From contig NZ_FZOK01000001.1 of assembly GCF_900188245.1 (NCBI RefSeq), positions 186,001-250,000 of the forward strand: 64,000 nt of DNA. Direction: 5' to 3'. This DNA is from Belliella buryatensis. Its GTDB lineage: Bacteria > Bacteroidota > Bacteroidia > Cytophagales > Cyclobacteriaceae. The notes under the pieces were generated by a model. It saw only the letters and a program-made list of their open reading frames with translations. It was not told the DNA's origin and did no database searches. The position numbers and the translations under genes are program-made. Below, in pieces: positions 28,001 to 36,176 of this stretch. Within the stretch, counting starts at the first letter, position 1. Each line of letters starts with the position of its first letter.

Positions 28001-30108
28001 TCTACACCAATATTGGCATGTGCCATAAAGTTGGTGGATCCTCTGTTTGGCGTCAACACCCAATCTTCCCCAAAGGTAAAGGCATTTCCAAAAGCATTTC
28101 CTGCATCACAACCATTGAGTAATAGCATAGGGTATTTCCCTTGATTGTTGTAGCCCATGGTTGGGTCAGAGGCAAAGCCTATTTCGATATCAATTACAGT
28201 AGGAGCTCCATGTCCAAAGAAAGTAATCAAACTCACGCCGCGGTTCACATCTCCAGATATATCAATCAACTCTACAGTGGAATTGGATCTCTTCCTGTAA
28301 GTTGTCACATTACCACCTAAGAAAGGACCTTCTGCTGTGTTTTTAAATCCATTGAGGAAATTGAAATACCTATCTAACTCAAAAGCAGTAACTCCTCCAC
28401 TTAAATGAATGATTTCTTTTTGCCAAGGTTCAGAAACACCAAGGGCATCTTTCTCCTTGGCCTTTTCCAAATAATCAGCTACTTGGTTAGGTGTACGGGC
28501 AGGAATTCGACCTATTGGAATAGTAGAGACAAATGGATTAAGTGGGTCTAGACCTATTGAGAAATTATTATCTGCATAAGGATACCCAGCTGGTGGTACC
28601 ATATCTTGAAATTGAAAAGCCGAGGGTCTATTTCTGTAAAAATAATTGACACCGTTTTCCCTAGCAGTACTAAAAATCCCTGTAGATCGACCGATAAGAA
28701 AAAGAAAATCTGGTCTGTGTACAGGATAGTAAGCCCTCAGAAATTCATAAATCGCCAAAGGAGTCTTTTCTCCAAAAGTATACTGATCATAAAGCTCGTC
28801 GATATTTACCACAAGGGTATCATAACCTCCTCCAGCGGAAGACGCACGATGTGCAGCATAAGCGGTCACTGGATCTCCATAGGTAGCAGAAGGCCTACGT
28901 AATGCTCTGTTGGTGATGATAATGTAGTCTGCTGCCTGTGCTAGAAAATTTCTAAACTTCACAGGTCGCATGACATTAACTTCTTTTACCTTGAGCTGAT
29001 TTTCAAAGAAAATCTTACTCGTCCTTCCAGCTTCTCCTGCTTTTAGGCTTACATTATTGCCAACCTTTGTTACAGGAATCCTGACAGGATTATTGGGATC
29101 TTGGATATCGTGAGCGAGGTACTCAGAAACTAATCCACTCAACTCAAGTATACTCTCCTCTGCTGGGGTAATGATAATTTCACTACTTAAATCTCTATTC
29201 GCTATCAACTTAGGATAAGTAAGCTGCACATAAGCAAGCGAAGTATTATCAGGGTTGGCAGCACCATTTGAAATAACTTGAATCGCCAAACTACCATCTG
29301 TATTGAAATCTGAAGACTGCACTGTCACCTCCGCATGAATTGCCTGGAAGTTGTTGTACTCAAAGGAACCCACTTCTCTTAAGGTAGACGAATTTGGACC
29401 AACACGAATTACCGTCAAGTGAGGCGTCTGTGATCTTCCTGTAAGGCCGATTCTCAATGTGGCTGTTTGATTGGCGGGGATATTCCCTAAATTACTTAAC
29501 GCAATATTTCTTGGAGTACCTTTGACAATTGGTGCAGAAACCCAACCTTGGCCCTCTTCAAATTCGGATAATCTGGAACCAGGGAAATAGGTTGGACCTA
29601 GGTTATACTGATCTGAAAAGATTTCTACTTTTTGAGTACGATAACTATTGAGCTTAGGCAAATTTGAATCAGCTGCTTGTCTGGTAGCCATTCTCTTTCC
29701 TCTGACACCAGGGGTAACTGTGAAAAAATAAGCTGTGGAATCATTGTGGGTATTGAACATGGTGTTGCCCACGTGCGAAGGGTCCTTATAAAATTTGGCA
29801 TCTAGGGTACCATCATTTCTTTTACCATAAAACTCCAAATAATCTCCTTGATCGAATCGCCCGTCATTTTCACCTTGAATAAATACGGCTACTTCTTCTC
29901 CTCTGTGAAAAAGCCTAATATCTCTTGGATCTAGATTTGTTGTATTGATACCAGAAGCCGAAAGTGTGGTAAATGAAATCCTGTGAATCCCGTCTTCTAC
30001 AGTAGGAATTCTATAGTATGTGTTATTAAAGTTGATCCAATTGTTCTGAGCAAACACAGAACTATAAGCCACCATCAAAAATGCTATGAAGTATAATTTT
30101 TTCATCAT
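25081..30108 (-). CDS. Type IX secretion sortase-like protein (PorU2 type), C25 peptidase fold
   Basis: A 1675-residue exported protein with a signal peptide ending near VFAQ. An N-terminal beta region precedes a gingipain-like C25 peptidase domain with His633 in FFGHGAPT and Cys667 in LLNGCDAG as the catalytic pair. Long CARDB/adhesin-like beta domains follow, and the C-terminus (FYPYPNPFSTSTRF and the final FlgD-like WDGRDEFGDQLANGVYIYRV) resembles a T9SS sorting domain. PorU proper is about 1100-1300 residues; this longer form with an adjacent PorV-like gene fits the second sortase called PorU2. The ATG at 30108 is chosen because GGAGG stands before it and it overlaps the porV2 stop (TGATG); the open frame reaches a TTG at 30120. 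Confidence 0.85.
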   Translation of the reverse strand: MMKKLYFIAFLMVAYSSVFAQNNWINFNNTYYRIPTVEDGIHRISFTTLSASGINTTNLDPRDIRLFHRGEEVAVFIQGENDGRFDQGDYLEFYGKRNDGTLDAKFYKDPSHVGNTMFNTHNDSTAYFFTVTPGVRGKRMATRQAADSNLPKLNSYRTQKVEIFSDQYNLGPTYFPGSRLSEFEEGQGWVSAPIVKGTPRNIALSNLGNIPANQTATLRIGLTGRSQTPHLTVIRVGPNSSTLREVGSFEYNNFQAIHAEVTVQSSDFNTDGSLAIQVISNGAANPDNTSLAYVQLTYPKLIANRDLSSEIIITPAEESILELSGLVSEYLAHDIQDPNNPVRIPVTKVGNNVSLKAGEAGRTSKIFFENQLKVKEVNVMRPVKFRNFLAQAADYIIITNRALRRPSATYGDPVTAYAAHRASSAGGGYDTLVVNIDELYDQYTFGEKTPLAIYEFLRAYYPVHRPDFLFLIGRSTGIFSTARENGVNYFYRNRPSAFQFQDMVPPAGYPYADNNFSIGLDPLNPFVSTIPIGRIPARTPNQVADYLEKAKEKDALGVSEPWQKEIIHLSGGVTAFELDRYFNFLNGFKNTAEGPFLGGNVTTYRKRSNSTVELIDISGDVNRGVSLITFFGHGAPTVIDIEIGFASDPTMGYNNQGKYPMLLLNGCDAGNAFGNAFTFGEDWVLTPNRGSTNFMAHANIGVDIYLRRYSESFYAKAFADSSMIYQPIGTIRRETEKLFYLRYGTSEVNRAHAEQLVMLGDPAIRMFPANRPDYSLNVEEVSLSSFDNEPFNALADSLQLSVVVRNLGRVDFDSIDFRVSRRLPDGTNITYPSRMLAPISRRDTINFTIPNTGIPAFGDNLFTIEVNRSRDVEELTFANNSITSSQFIPLSGTLNLLPFNFGIVNERNIELITQIPGKSVEDRTLIIQMDTAADFTSARRRERRVTTSNISRWNIDLFENIAAKDSMTFYWRSKFLNPRQGESDEWVNSSFSYIQDGPEGWTQRAMPQLESNNLNNLEVDNTKKEWKYTDTKLSFGVFTFGVEADSLTFRNTQFYLDGVPQIIDNVLNANSRLCPNGSLGLVAFEQRSLTPYLVIPIPGFDILDGRSCGRVPQVIQSIRNAWLADPNQRILIDYIDGLAEGDYVTIFSVGNVNFEQWQDFVFEKLKEVGANEALLRNMKNGEPYILHGRKGMKPGEAIEIVGKRNIEVEPSQQIIEFESDVTGYFTSGSIITPRIGPSSEWKRFFNEVKTRDWIDEELTIFDVIGIRDNGEETVLFHNVRDGEIDLGFVSPEQFPYLRLRYSMNDELSTAPAQLSRWQVNYTGVPEGVLIYKGKDPKMTLQEGENTTLNFEFINVSKYDYLDSIVVQYAFNNTTKRKVERFDFKIPAVKAGDSHEFSIDFESAGRGGNVGLEVFVNPRIILEQTYRNNLIDLVDYFNVIPDNTNAILDVSFDGTYIMDGDIVSPNVLINTMLKNERTLLLKRDTIGIELFLKRQCEGCQFERVNFSNPKVGWSPASENSSFRIEMLPGPLEDGMYTFRVVTEELGVDKPYEVNFEVVNESTITNFYPYPNPFSTSTRFVFTVTGAEVPDQIKIQIMTVTGRVVREILQDELGPIRIGNNISDFAWDGRDEFGDQLANGVYIYRVLVRKDGQFVEPRATAGDKAFKQGYGKMYLLR

Positions 30109-31223
30109 CAATACCTCCAACCTTTATTCAATCTGAACTTATCATCCAGAGGATTTAAACTTACTTTTACACTGAATACATGGGAATAAGGGGTTTGGGA
30201 AACTCCCCCAATATCAGAAAGTGCATAATCAATGTGGAATTTTTCATTGAGAAAAACCCCCAATCCGAAACTTGGCCTCCAGGCAAATGATTGTGTAGCA
30301 TCAAAATTCTGAATTCTCTGAATATTACTACCCCCAGCACGAAGGAAAAAGAGATTCTTATAGCCAGCCTCCAAGCCCAATCTTGGATCAACACTTACTA
30401 TACCTGTACCTATAATGGTATTCCGCTGTCCATCAAATGTGAAATCCAAATCAAAAACACCTTGGAAGCGAATATCGTCATTCAACTCAAAATCTCTTGT
30501 CACACTGAAAATCGCTCTGGGTAAAGTGAGCTCAATGGAATTGATAGGAACCTCATTGTCAGTCTGTGCATAGACTTCTCTAACCATCGCAGCATTGTGC
30601 GTCCAAGCATTGAAAGTCGAGGTCACATCTCTGAGCATGACGCCAACTCTCCATTCATCTAGCAATACCATCCCTCCTAGATCCAATCCAAATCCCCAAG
30701 CGTGAGCAAACTTTCCAACATTTCTATGGATGATTTTGGTATTCACCCCAAATTTGAAAATATCGCTAACATCTCTTGCAAAGGATAAAAGCAAGGCATA
30801 ATCTGCGGCGTTGAAGAATTGAATATTGTTATAATTCAAGGCGCCGTTTGCATCGTAGAGAAATCTGGTATCAGGTATGTCATCTACTCCAAAGCGAATC
30901 AGAGAAACCGCAATTTGATTATCCTCTTGAATATTAGTGGTAAATCCGGCATAGTCGTATTTGGCTATACCTGCAAAGTACTCTGCATGCATCAGCGAAA
31001 ACTCATACTCATGCTTTACCCCAAGTAAACCCGCAGGATTCCAGTAGGCTGCTGTGACGTCTTTGACAGAGGATACTTGAGCGCCACCCATAGCCAGCGC
31101 TCTGGCGCCAATCCCAATATTCATAAATTCATTAGAATACTTCGGTACAATAGACTGGGCATGACTGCTTCCAATCAGTCCAAGACCTACCAAAAAGACC
31201 ACAAAATATTTAAAAACTCCCAT
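30108..31223 (-). CDS. PorV/PorQ-like outer-membrane protein (PorV2 type)
   Basis: This 371-residue protein has a signal peptide (MGVFKYFVVFLVGLGLIGSSHA then QS) and an outer-membrane beta-barrel of the PorV/PorQ type: FMNIGIGARALAMGGAQVS and DVTAAYWNPAGL are the family's opening blocks, and the C-terminus alternates aromatic and polar residues. PorV shuttles T9SS cargo to the PorU sortase. Its stop codon overlaps the start of the porU2-like gene by one base, so the two are coupled. The frame is open to an upstream start at 31286, but the ATG at 31223 directly precedes the signal peptide. Confidence 0.87.
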   Translation of the reverse strand: MGVFKYFVVFLVGLGLIGSSHAQSIVPKYSNEFMNIGIGARALAMGGAQVSSVKDVTAAYWNPAGLLGVKHEYEFSLMHAEYFAGIAKYDYAGFTTNIQEDNQIAVSLIRFGVDDIPDTRFLYDANGALNYNNIQFFNAADYALLLSFARDVSDIFKFGVNTKIIHRNVGKFAHAWGFGLDLGGMVLLDEWRVGVMLRDVTSTFNAWTHNAAMVREVYAQTDNEVPINSIELTLPRAIFSVTRDFELNDDIRFQGVFDLDFTFDGQRNTIIGTGIVSVDPRLGLEAGYKNLFFLRAGGSNIQRIQNFDATQSFAWRPSFGLGVFLNEKFHIDYALSDIGGVSQTPYSHVFSVKVSLNPLDDKFRLNKGWRY

Positions 31224-31522
31224 GTAATAGCCCAATTCGCAACTGCAAAGTAATGATAAAAAAAGAAGTATTTGGCTTATTTTCAAAAAATTAAAGCAGT
31301 CTTTTTTGGAGTTTTCTGTTCGGTTTCGGACAAGAAATTGTTCGCTTCAACCACAGTAGGATTTGCTAGGTGCTAACTTGTCTTTTGAGTGTCAAAAAAA
31401 TCTTTTCAGCCCAAAAAATTCAAAAATGGCTTTTAAATGAAATTAAGAAATATTTTCTAGCAGGATACAAAAATTTTCTCTTGTGGCCATACCAAGAAAC
31501 TGGTATAACAAGGTAGCTTCTT

Positions 31523-31530
31523 TAACTTTG
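31523..31530 (+). promoter_or_regulatory. Candidate -7 box of the PadR-PspC operon; spacer 31224-31626
   Basis: TAACTTTG is a perfect TAnnTTTG about 97 bases before the PadR start. The 403-base divergent spacer between porV2 and PadR holds no convincing gene: a minus-strand open frame at 31457-31639 overlaps the PadR start and has no coding character. PadR repressors commonly bind their own promoter, so an operator may lie here, but I see no clear palindrome. Confidence 0.35.
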
Positions 31531-31626
31531 GTATAGTTTTTCTCTCATTCTTGGCACAGGGTATTAGCTGAACATGTACAAATCGGCTAATCATAAACTC
31601 CAATAAGAAAAGAAAAATAATAATAT

Positions 31627-31956
31627 ATGAACGCTTCAAACACCCAAATACAAATGCGGAAGGGCCTATTGGAATTCTGCATTTTACACATCATATTCAG
31701 AGGTGAGGTCTATGCCTCGGATATGATTGATGAACTGACAGAAGCCAAAATGATCGTAGTGGAAGGCACACTTTATCCCCTACTCAATCGGCTCAAAAAG
31801 TCAGGTTTAGTAGCTTATCAGTGGAAAGAGTCAGAGACGGGACCACCAAGAAAGTACTACACCATCACCGAGGAAGGAAAAGACTTCTTAGTGACTCTGG
31901 ATCAAACCTGGGAAGACTTAATCCAATCCATCCAATTCATCACCTCAAAGCACTAA
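31627..31956 (+). CDS. PadR family transcriptional regulator
   Basis: This 109-residue protein is a minimal PadR winged helix: RKGLLEFCILHII, the YASDMIDEL helix, VVEGTLYPLLNRLKKSGLV recognition helix, and the wing GPPRKYYTITEEGK. PadR proteins are usually repressors. It is followed three bases later by a PspC-domain protein, an arrangement frequent in Bacteroidota and suggesting it controls that envelope-stress gene and itself. Confidence 0.93.
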   Translation: MNASNTQIQMRKGLLEFCILHIIFRGEVYASDMIDELTEAKMIVVEGTLYPLLNRLKKSGLVAYQWKESETGPPRKYYTITEEGKDFLVTLDQTWEDLIQSIQFITSKH

Positions 31957-31959
31957 ATC

Positions 31960-33876
31960 ATGAAAAAGACTATAAGCATCAATATCAGCGGCATCTTATT
32001 TCATATAGAAGAAGATGGGTACGCTACTTTGAAAAAGTACTTGGAAGCTATCAACAAGCACTTTTCTCACTATGAAGATAACCAGGAGATCATCTCAGAT
32101 ATAGAAAACCGAATCGCTGAAATCTTTCTGAGTAAACTCAAAAACAACAAGCAAGTCATCACAGCTGAGGATGTCAGTCATCTGATCGAAAAAATGGGGA
32201 CTATAGCTGACTTTAAGGCCATAGAAGAAGAAGAAATCCAATCTGAAACCACCGAAAATCAAAGTGAAGATAAGCAAGAGAATGATTTCTACAAATACAT
32301 CACTCCTCCTCAAGATACCAACGCTGGAGGCTATAAAAAGCTTATGCGTATGGAAAAGGGGAAAATCCTCGGTGGCGTTTGTGCGGGATTTGCACATTAT
32401 TTCTCTATTGATCCCCTGTGGACAAGACTGATCGCTATTCTTCTGCTATTTAGCGGTAACCTGAAGCTAGGTGGAGCTAAGTTTGAAACCTTCCCATGGA
32501 ATTTCAACTTCTCTCTTTCCTTGGGGTTCTTTGCCTTGATTGCATACATCGTATTGTGGGTGATGCTTCCAGTATCACACGAAGACCCCGAGAGTAAACA
32601 AATCAAAAAACTCTACAGAAATCCAGATGATAGGACTTTGGGTGGAGTTGCAAGTGGCTTAGCTGCATACTTTGGCATAGAAGTATTGTGGGCAAGGTTG
32701 ATATTCATAGCATTGATCTTCGCTGGTGGATCAGGATTAGTGATTTATTTGATCCTCTGGATCATCACGCCAATGGCCAAATCTATCACTGAGCGAATCC
32801 AAATGAAAGGTGGAGCGATTACCTTGGACAATATAGAGACCACGATAAGGGAAAATTTAAATCCTGTCATGGAAAAAGAGGAGGGCACTTTCAAAAAAAT
32901 AGTCTTGGCACCATTCAGGCTATTAGGAATGATTATCAATAATCTTGGTAAAGCCCTAGGACCACTTGGCTTGGTACTGTTGACCATCATTAGAGTCGTC
33001 TTTGGGTTGATTATCTTCGCTATTGGATTGGCTATCACAATTGCTCCCATTGCCGTACTGGCTGTTTATTTCAACTTGGTTCCAACTCAAGAGTATTACC
33101 TCTTTGACGGTGCACAGCTTCCCACTGCTTGGATCAGTGAAATCGTATCAGAATGGCTGGCGATAGCAGCTTCTTTGGTCATCTTGATCCCTGGACTAAT
33201 CTTGATTATTCTAGCCATTAGCGTCTGGGTCAAAAGAAGTGTTTTGGATGCAAAAAGTGGCTTTATTGCCTTTGGAATTTGGCTTTTGAGTTTGGGAATC
33301 TGTGCTTTCCAGATCCCATCGGTCATCAATCAGTTCAAATCAGAAGGAACACATACGCTAATGGAGGAGCTAGACCTTCCTAAGCAAACATTGGTAATCT
33401 CGGCAGCAGAGAATACTGCCAAAATCAATATCAAACAAAACGTATCCTTAAAAATAGCTGGCAAGGATAGCGGCAAAACTACCCTAATCCAAGAATTCAA
33501 AGCCAGAGGAAAAAATTATGATGACGCCATAGCTAATGCTCAAGCTATTCCTTACTCTTACACACTAGTAGATAGCATGTTGGTATTGGATAGGTCTGTA
33601 GACCTGAGCAGCATGGGCAAATTCAGGGTACAGGAATTGGACTTGATTTTAGAGATTCCATACGATCAGGTTTTTGTTTTGGACAAAAGTACCATTCCAA
33701 TTATCAGATCTACTTTGGGTAAAAATGGTTATAAAATCAGAGATGTGAATTTACAAAATCACTGGGTTTTCAATGAAGATGGGCTGCTCTGTCTGAACTG
33801 TCGCTCAGAACACAAGCAAAGCAAATCAGACTCTTTGTCTAGAGTGAAGTTTAGTGGAGCCTACTTTATGAAATGA
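31960..33876 (+). CDS. PspC domain envelope-stress protein
   Basis: The 638-residue protein starts with a soluble domain (about 1-95, IEEDGYATLKKYLEAI...) found in front of Bacteroidota PspC proteins, then two PspC repeats: KILGGVCAGFAHYF at about 130 with its membrane helix, and RTLGGVASGLAAYFG at about 225. Three to four more membrane segments follow, then a periplasmic beta-rich C-terminal domain from about 470 ending in CLNC and a short tail. PspC proteins sense or buffer inner-membrane stress. The gene is the second of a PadR operon. Confidence 0.88.
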   Translation: MKKTISINISGILFHIEEDGYATLKKYLEAINKHFSHYEDNQEIISDIENRIAEIFLSKLKNNKQVITAEDVSHLIEKMGTIADFKAIEEEEIQSETTENQSEDKQENDFYKYITPPQDTNAGGYKKLMRMEKGKILGGVCAGFAHYFSIDPLWTRLIAILLLFSGNLKLGGAKFETFPWNFNFSLSLGFFALIAYIVLWVMLPVSHEDPESKQIKKLYRNPDDRTLGGVASGLAAYFGIEVLWARLIFIALIFAGGSGLVIYLILWIITPMAKSITERIQMKGGAITLDNIETTIRENLNPVMEKEEGTFKKIVLAPFRLLGMIINNLGKALGPLGLVLLTIIRVVFGLIIFAIGLAITIAPIAVLAVYFNLVPTQEYYLFDGAQLPTAWISEIVSEWLAIAASLVILIPGLILIILAISVWVKRSVLDAKSGFIAFGIWLLSLGICAFQIPSVINQFKSEGTHTLMEELDLPKQTLVISAAENTAKINIKQNVSLKIAGKDSGKTTLIQEFKARGKNYDDAIANAQAIPYSYTLVDSMLVLDRSVDLSSMGKFRVQELDLILEIPYDQVFVLDKSTIPIIRSTLGKNGYKIRDVNLQNHWVFNEDGLLCLNCRSEHKQSKSDSLSRVKFSGAYFMK

Positions 33877-33882
33877 AAAATA

Positions 33883-33930
33883 AACACTACCACTGCCAAA
33901 AGAAGAATTATAGGTGGTGGTAGTGTTCTT
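33883..33930 (+). terminator. Hairpin after the PspC gene
   Basis: AACACTACCAC pairs perfectly with GTGGTAGTGTT across a loop of about 23 bases. The T tract is weak, so it may be a terminator or an RNA-stabilising hairpin. Confidence 0.5.
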
Positions 33931-34040
33931 CAAGTTTTACATTGTAACTTGGGTCAATGCTAATAAATAGTGTTTTTTTGACCAATTGTTTTTAAGCACC
34001 CACTCCATCAATATTCAAAAAAGAATCTGAAGATCAAAGT

Positions 34041-35201
34041 CTATTCATTCATAAACTTAAGTTTATAAAATTTCATTTTGTCTTCAGCCTCATTTGTTGA
34101 AGCTTTGATATAAAGATTTTGATTGACAAAATAGTGCTCGAAAGATAAATCACCCTCCATTTCACTCAAAGAAATTTCACCTTCAATTTTCATCTTAGAG
34201 TCATAAATGGAAAGAAATACCTTAAATCCATTCTTGATACTTCCTTCTGTTTTAGACCTAACTAAACGAATATATTTATCAATTTCTTTTTGGTAGTAAA
34301 GTTGACCAAACTCAACATCTAAATTCCAATCAAAGATATCTTCTTTATCAGATTCTTTCCCAACACCATTTTGATTTCTCCGGGGCTTTTCTTTTTCATT
34401 TTCATACATCTTACTTTGAAAAAATCTCTTAAAAATCTGGTTTCCGCTGTCTTGATCATAGATATCAATTTGATTTTTAAAATTATAGGTAGTTACAAAT
34501 TTATTTTGAATAGGTAAAATACTTGGTAAAGCTTGATTTCGAATCTTGGCACGCCCATGATCCACTTGGATCGTATGATCTTCTATCAAATTAATTTCCC
34601 AAGGCGACGGTAACTCTTCCAACACTACATTATCGGGGTCAAACTGCAAAAATCTCCATTTGCCATTTCTAATATCTTCTGTCCACAAAAAGATTTTGTT
34701 TCTACGCCTACCCCCCACATCAGAAATTGTATTCAAAGTGTTTAATCCTTTCAAATACTCTAAATCTGACAAACCAATTTCCAAGTTTTGATTTTTACTT
34801 TTTCTTAGATTCCAGCGCTCAGCCTCAAAAGTTAATTTATTTATTCTTGCAAAGTTAAATTGATCAAAAAAAAGCCAAAACTCTTCTGAATCTAAAATAT
34901 GAACAGGATAAAAAACACTTGAAGGTCCATCTTGCTCCAATTGTATTACTTCTTCAACTAAAAAAGATTCGAAATCAATCGTTTCTAATTTCCAGTTAAA
35001 TTGATTGAAAATTAATAGTTTTTCTTTATTCAAAGATTGACAAGAAATAAATCCAACATTGGAAGAAAGGAAGGTATTAGAAAAATCCACTTGAACCTCT
35101 TCTAAGCCTATAATAAATCCAGCCTGTACATTGTCAATCCTTTGATGAGTACAGGCTAGATTTATTAATAAAAGAAAATTTAAGTAATGTGATTTCATCA
35201 T
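34041..35201 (-). CDS. DUF4221-like lipoprotein
   Basis: This 386-residue protein has a short signal peptide with a lipobox (INLAC, Cys near residue 17), so it is probably a lipid-anchored surface or periplasmic protein. The body is beta-rich and looks like a beta-propeller: EQDGPSSVFYP, YNFKNQIDIYDQ, YYQKEIDKYIRLV and the C-terminal QNLYIKASTNEAEDKMKFYKL fit DUF4221, a family largely confined to Cyclobacteriaceae relatives. Function is unknown. Its start (ATG 35201) overlaps the stop of the Cys-rich peptide gene (TAATG), so the two are translationally coupled. Composition is noticeably A+T-rich compared with neighbours. Confidence 0.65.
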   Translation of the reverse strand: MMKSHYLNFLLLINLACTHQRIDNVQAGFIIGLEEVQVDFSNTFLSSNVGFISCQSLNKEKLLIFNQFNWKLETIDFESFLVEEVIQLEQDGPSSVFYPVHILDSEEFWLFFDQFNFARINKLTFEAERWNLRKSKNQNLEIGLSDLEYLKGLNTLNTISDVGGRRRNKIFLWTEDIRNGKWRFLQFDPDNVVLEELPSPWEINLIEDHTIQVDHGRAKIRNQALPSILPIQNKFVTTYNFKNQIDIYDQDSGNQIFKRFFQSKMYENEKEKPRRNQNGVGKESDKEDIFDWNLDVEFGQLYYQKEIDKYIRLVRSKTEGSIKNGFKVFLSIYDSKMKIEGEISLSEMEGDLSFEHYFVNQNLYIKASTNEAEDKMKFYKLKFMNE

Positions 35202-35422
35202 TATTGAGCAATGCAACTTGAATTTGGTCCATCCTCTGTAATACTCACGAAGATACTCCCTTTTTCACAATCAATAATATTAAATCCTGATCCTGCACAA
35301 CAATTTAATATTGCATCATCTATCAAATCCTCAGAGTCACCACAAGAATACCATGTACCTGAACAAGGATAAACTGACAAACTAACAACTGTTAACAAGA
35401 GCACAAACATTGACTTTTTCAT
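35201..35422 (-). CDS. Small six-cysteine secreted peptide
   Basis: A 73-residue precursor with a signal peptide (KKSMFVLLLTVVSLS) and a short mature part holding six cysteines at 20, 27, 41, 42, 52 and 70. The even number and spread suggest disulfides. I do not recognise the family. The arrangement, a small Cys-rich exported peptide directly upstream of a propeller-like lipoprotein, recalls the NVEALA-peptide/6-bladed-propeller pairs of other Bacteroidota, but no NVEALA motif is present. The gene overlaps the DUF4221-like gene by one base. Confidence 0.6.
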   Translation of the reverse strand: MKKSMFVLLLTVVSLSVYPCSGTWYSCGDSEDLIDDAILNCCAGSGFNIIDCEKGSIFVSITEDGPNSSCIAQ

Positions 35423-35492
35423 GATAAATAAATTTAAATAGTTATAAATTGATTAAAAACTTAAAAGTGGCCACTAAATAAGTCTTCCACAA

Positions 35493-35512
35493 GAAAGAAA
35501 GAAAGAAAGAAA
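35493..35512. repeat. Tetranucleotide tandem repeat (GAAA)5
   Basis: Five exact GAAA units (TTTC on the minus strand) lie 71-90 bases upstream of the Cys-rich peptide start codon, where promoter elements would be expected. Such short repeats can slip and change promoter spacing. Confidence 0.75.
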
Positions 35513-35682
35513 CAAGTTTTTAGTCAAATATTTTTTACTTAGTTTGAAAACACATCGGGTTGATTTAAAGACCTTTAAAAAAACACGGAGTTCTTTGATA
35601 TTAATACCTTAAAACCAATATTGACATGTAGTTGAAATAGAAATTAGATTTGGCAGTAATAAAAAGCAGATAATATGATGAA

Positions 35683-35719
35683 AAATTCCCGCAGTACTTT
35701 TAAAGTGCTGAGGGAATTT
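35683..35719 (-). terminator. Terminator of the broken redoxin gene
   Basis: Read on the minus strand AAATTCCCTCAGCACT pairs with AGTACTGCGGGAATTT (two imperfect positions) and is followed by T residues, 15 bases after the stop codon of the thioredoxin-like frame. Its presence supports that frame having been a real gene. Confidence 0.6.
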
Positions 35720-35733
35720 GACTTTCTACTCCC

Positions 35734-36102
35734 CTATTCACATTCAGATAAAATCTGCTCCAACTCCTTGTATTTTCTCAAATTAGAGTTATCAAGATCA
35801 AAAATTTCATTCGATTTGAATAACCTAGGATAACCCGCTACTTTTTCTTCAAAGAGCCCCAATGTATCAAGGAAAACATTTTTTGAAGCTACACTTTCAT
35901 ATCCAAATTTGATTTTCAGGTTTCGAAGATTAGAAATTTTCGTCAGTACAATAGTAATGCATTCTTTATCAAGCTGTTTTTGTGCAAAATCAAAACCTGC
36001 ATCAATACATCCTGGGCAGCCACTATAGTGAAAATATAATTGAAATAATGTGTAAATAAGTTTCTTTTGGGCTTAAGATTTACTTCTAATAAAAGAGATC
36101 AT
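35734..36102 (-). pseudogene. Broken thioredoxin-like gene (CPGC motif)
   Basis: The minus strand encodes 112 open codons of protein-like sequence: YFHYSGCPGCIDAG, a CxxC redox motif at the end of a beta strand, then helix and strands, ending KYKELEQILSECE. This resembles a thioredoxin/redoxin fold. There is no start codon in the open stretch. An in-frame ATG at 36102 is separated from it by a TAA at 36073-36075, and the expected N-terminal strand or signal peptide is missing, so it is probably a degraded gene. It lies on the same strand as the peptide and DUF4221 genes, just upstream of them. Confidence 0.6.
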
Positions 36103-36176
36103 TTGAGTTAAAAAAATTATACACCAATCTACCTATTTTACCTTATCTTTAGGTAGTAAGCATCAAACAAATCATC

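Noticed and set aside
31550-31570. Second sigma-54-like site (TTGGCACAGGG...) before PadR
   Set aside because: The GC pair is two bases too far from the GG pair for sigma-54.
31457-31639. A 60-codon minus-strand frame in the PadR upstream spacer
   Set aside because: It overlaps the PadR start and the promoter zone, is Lys/Phe-rich by composition and shows no motif.
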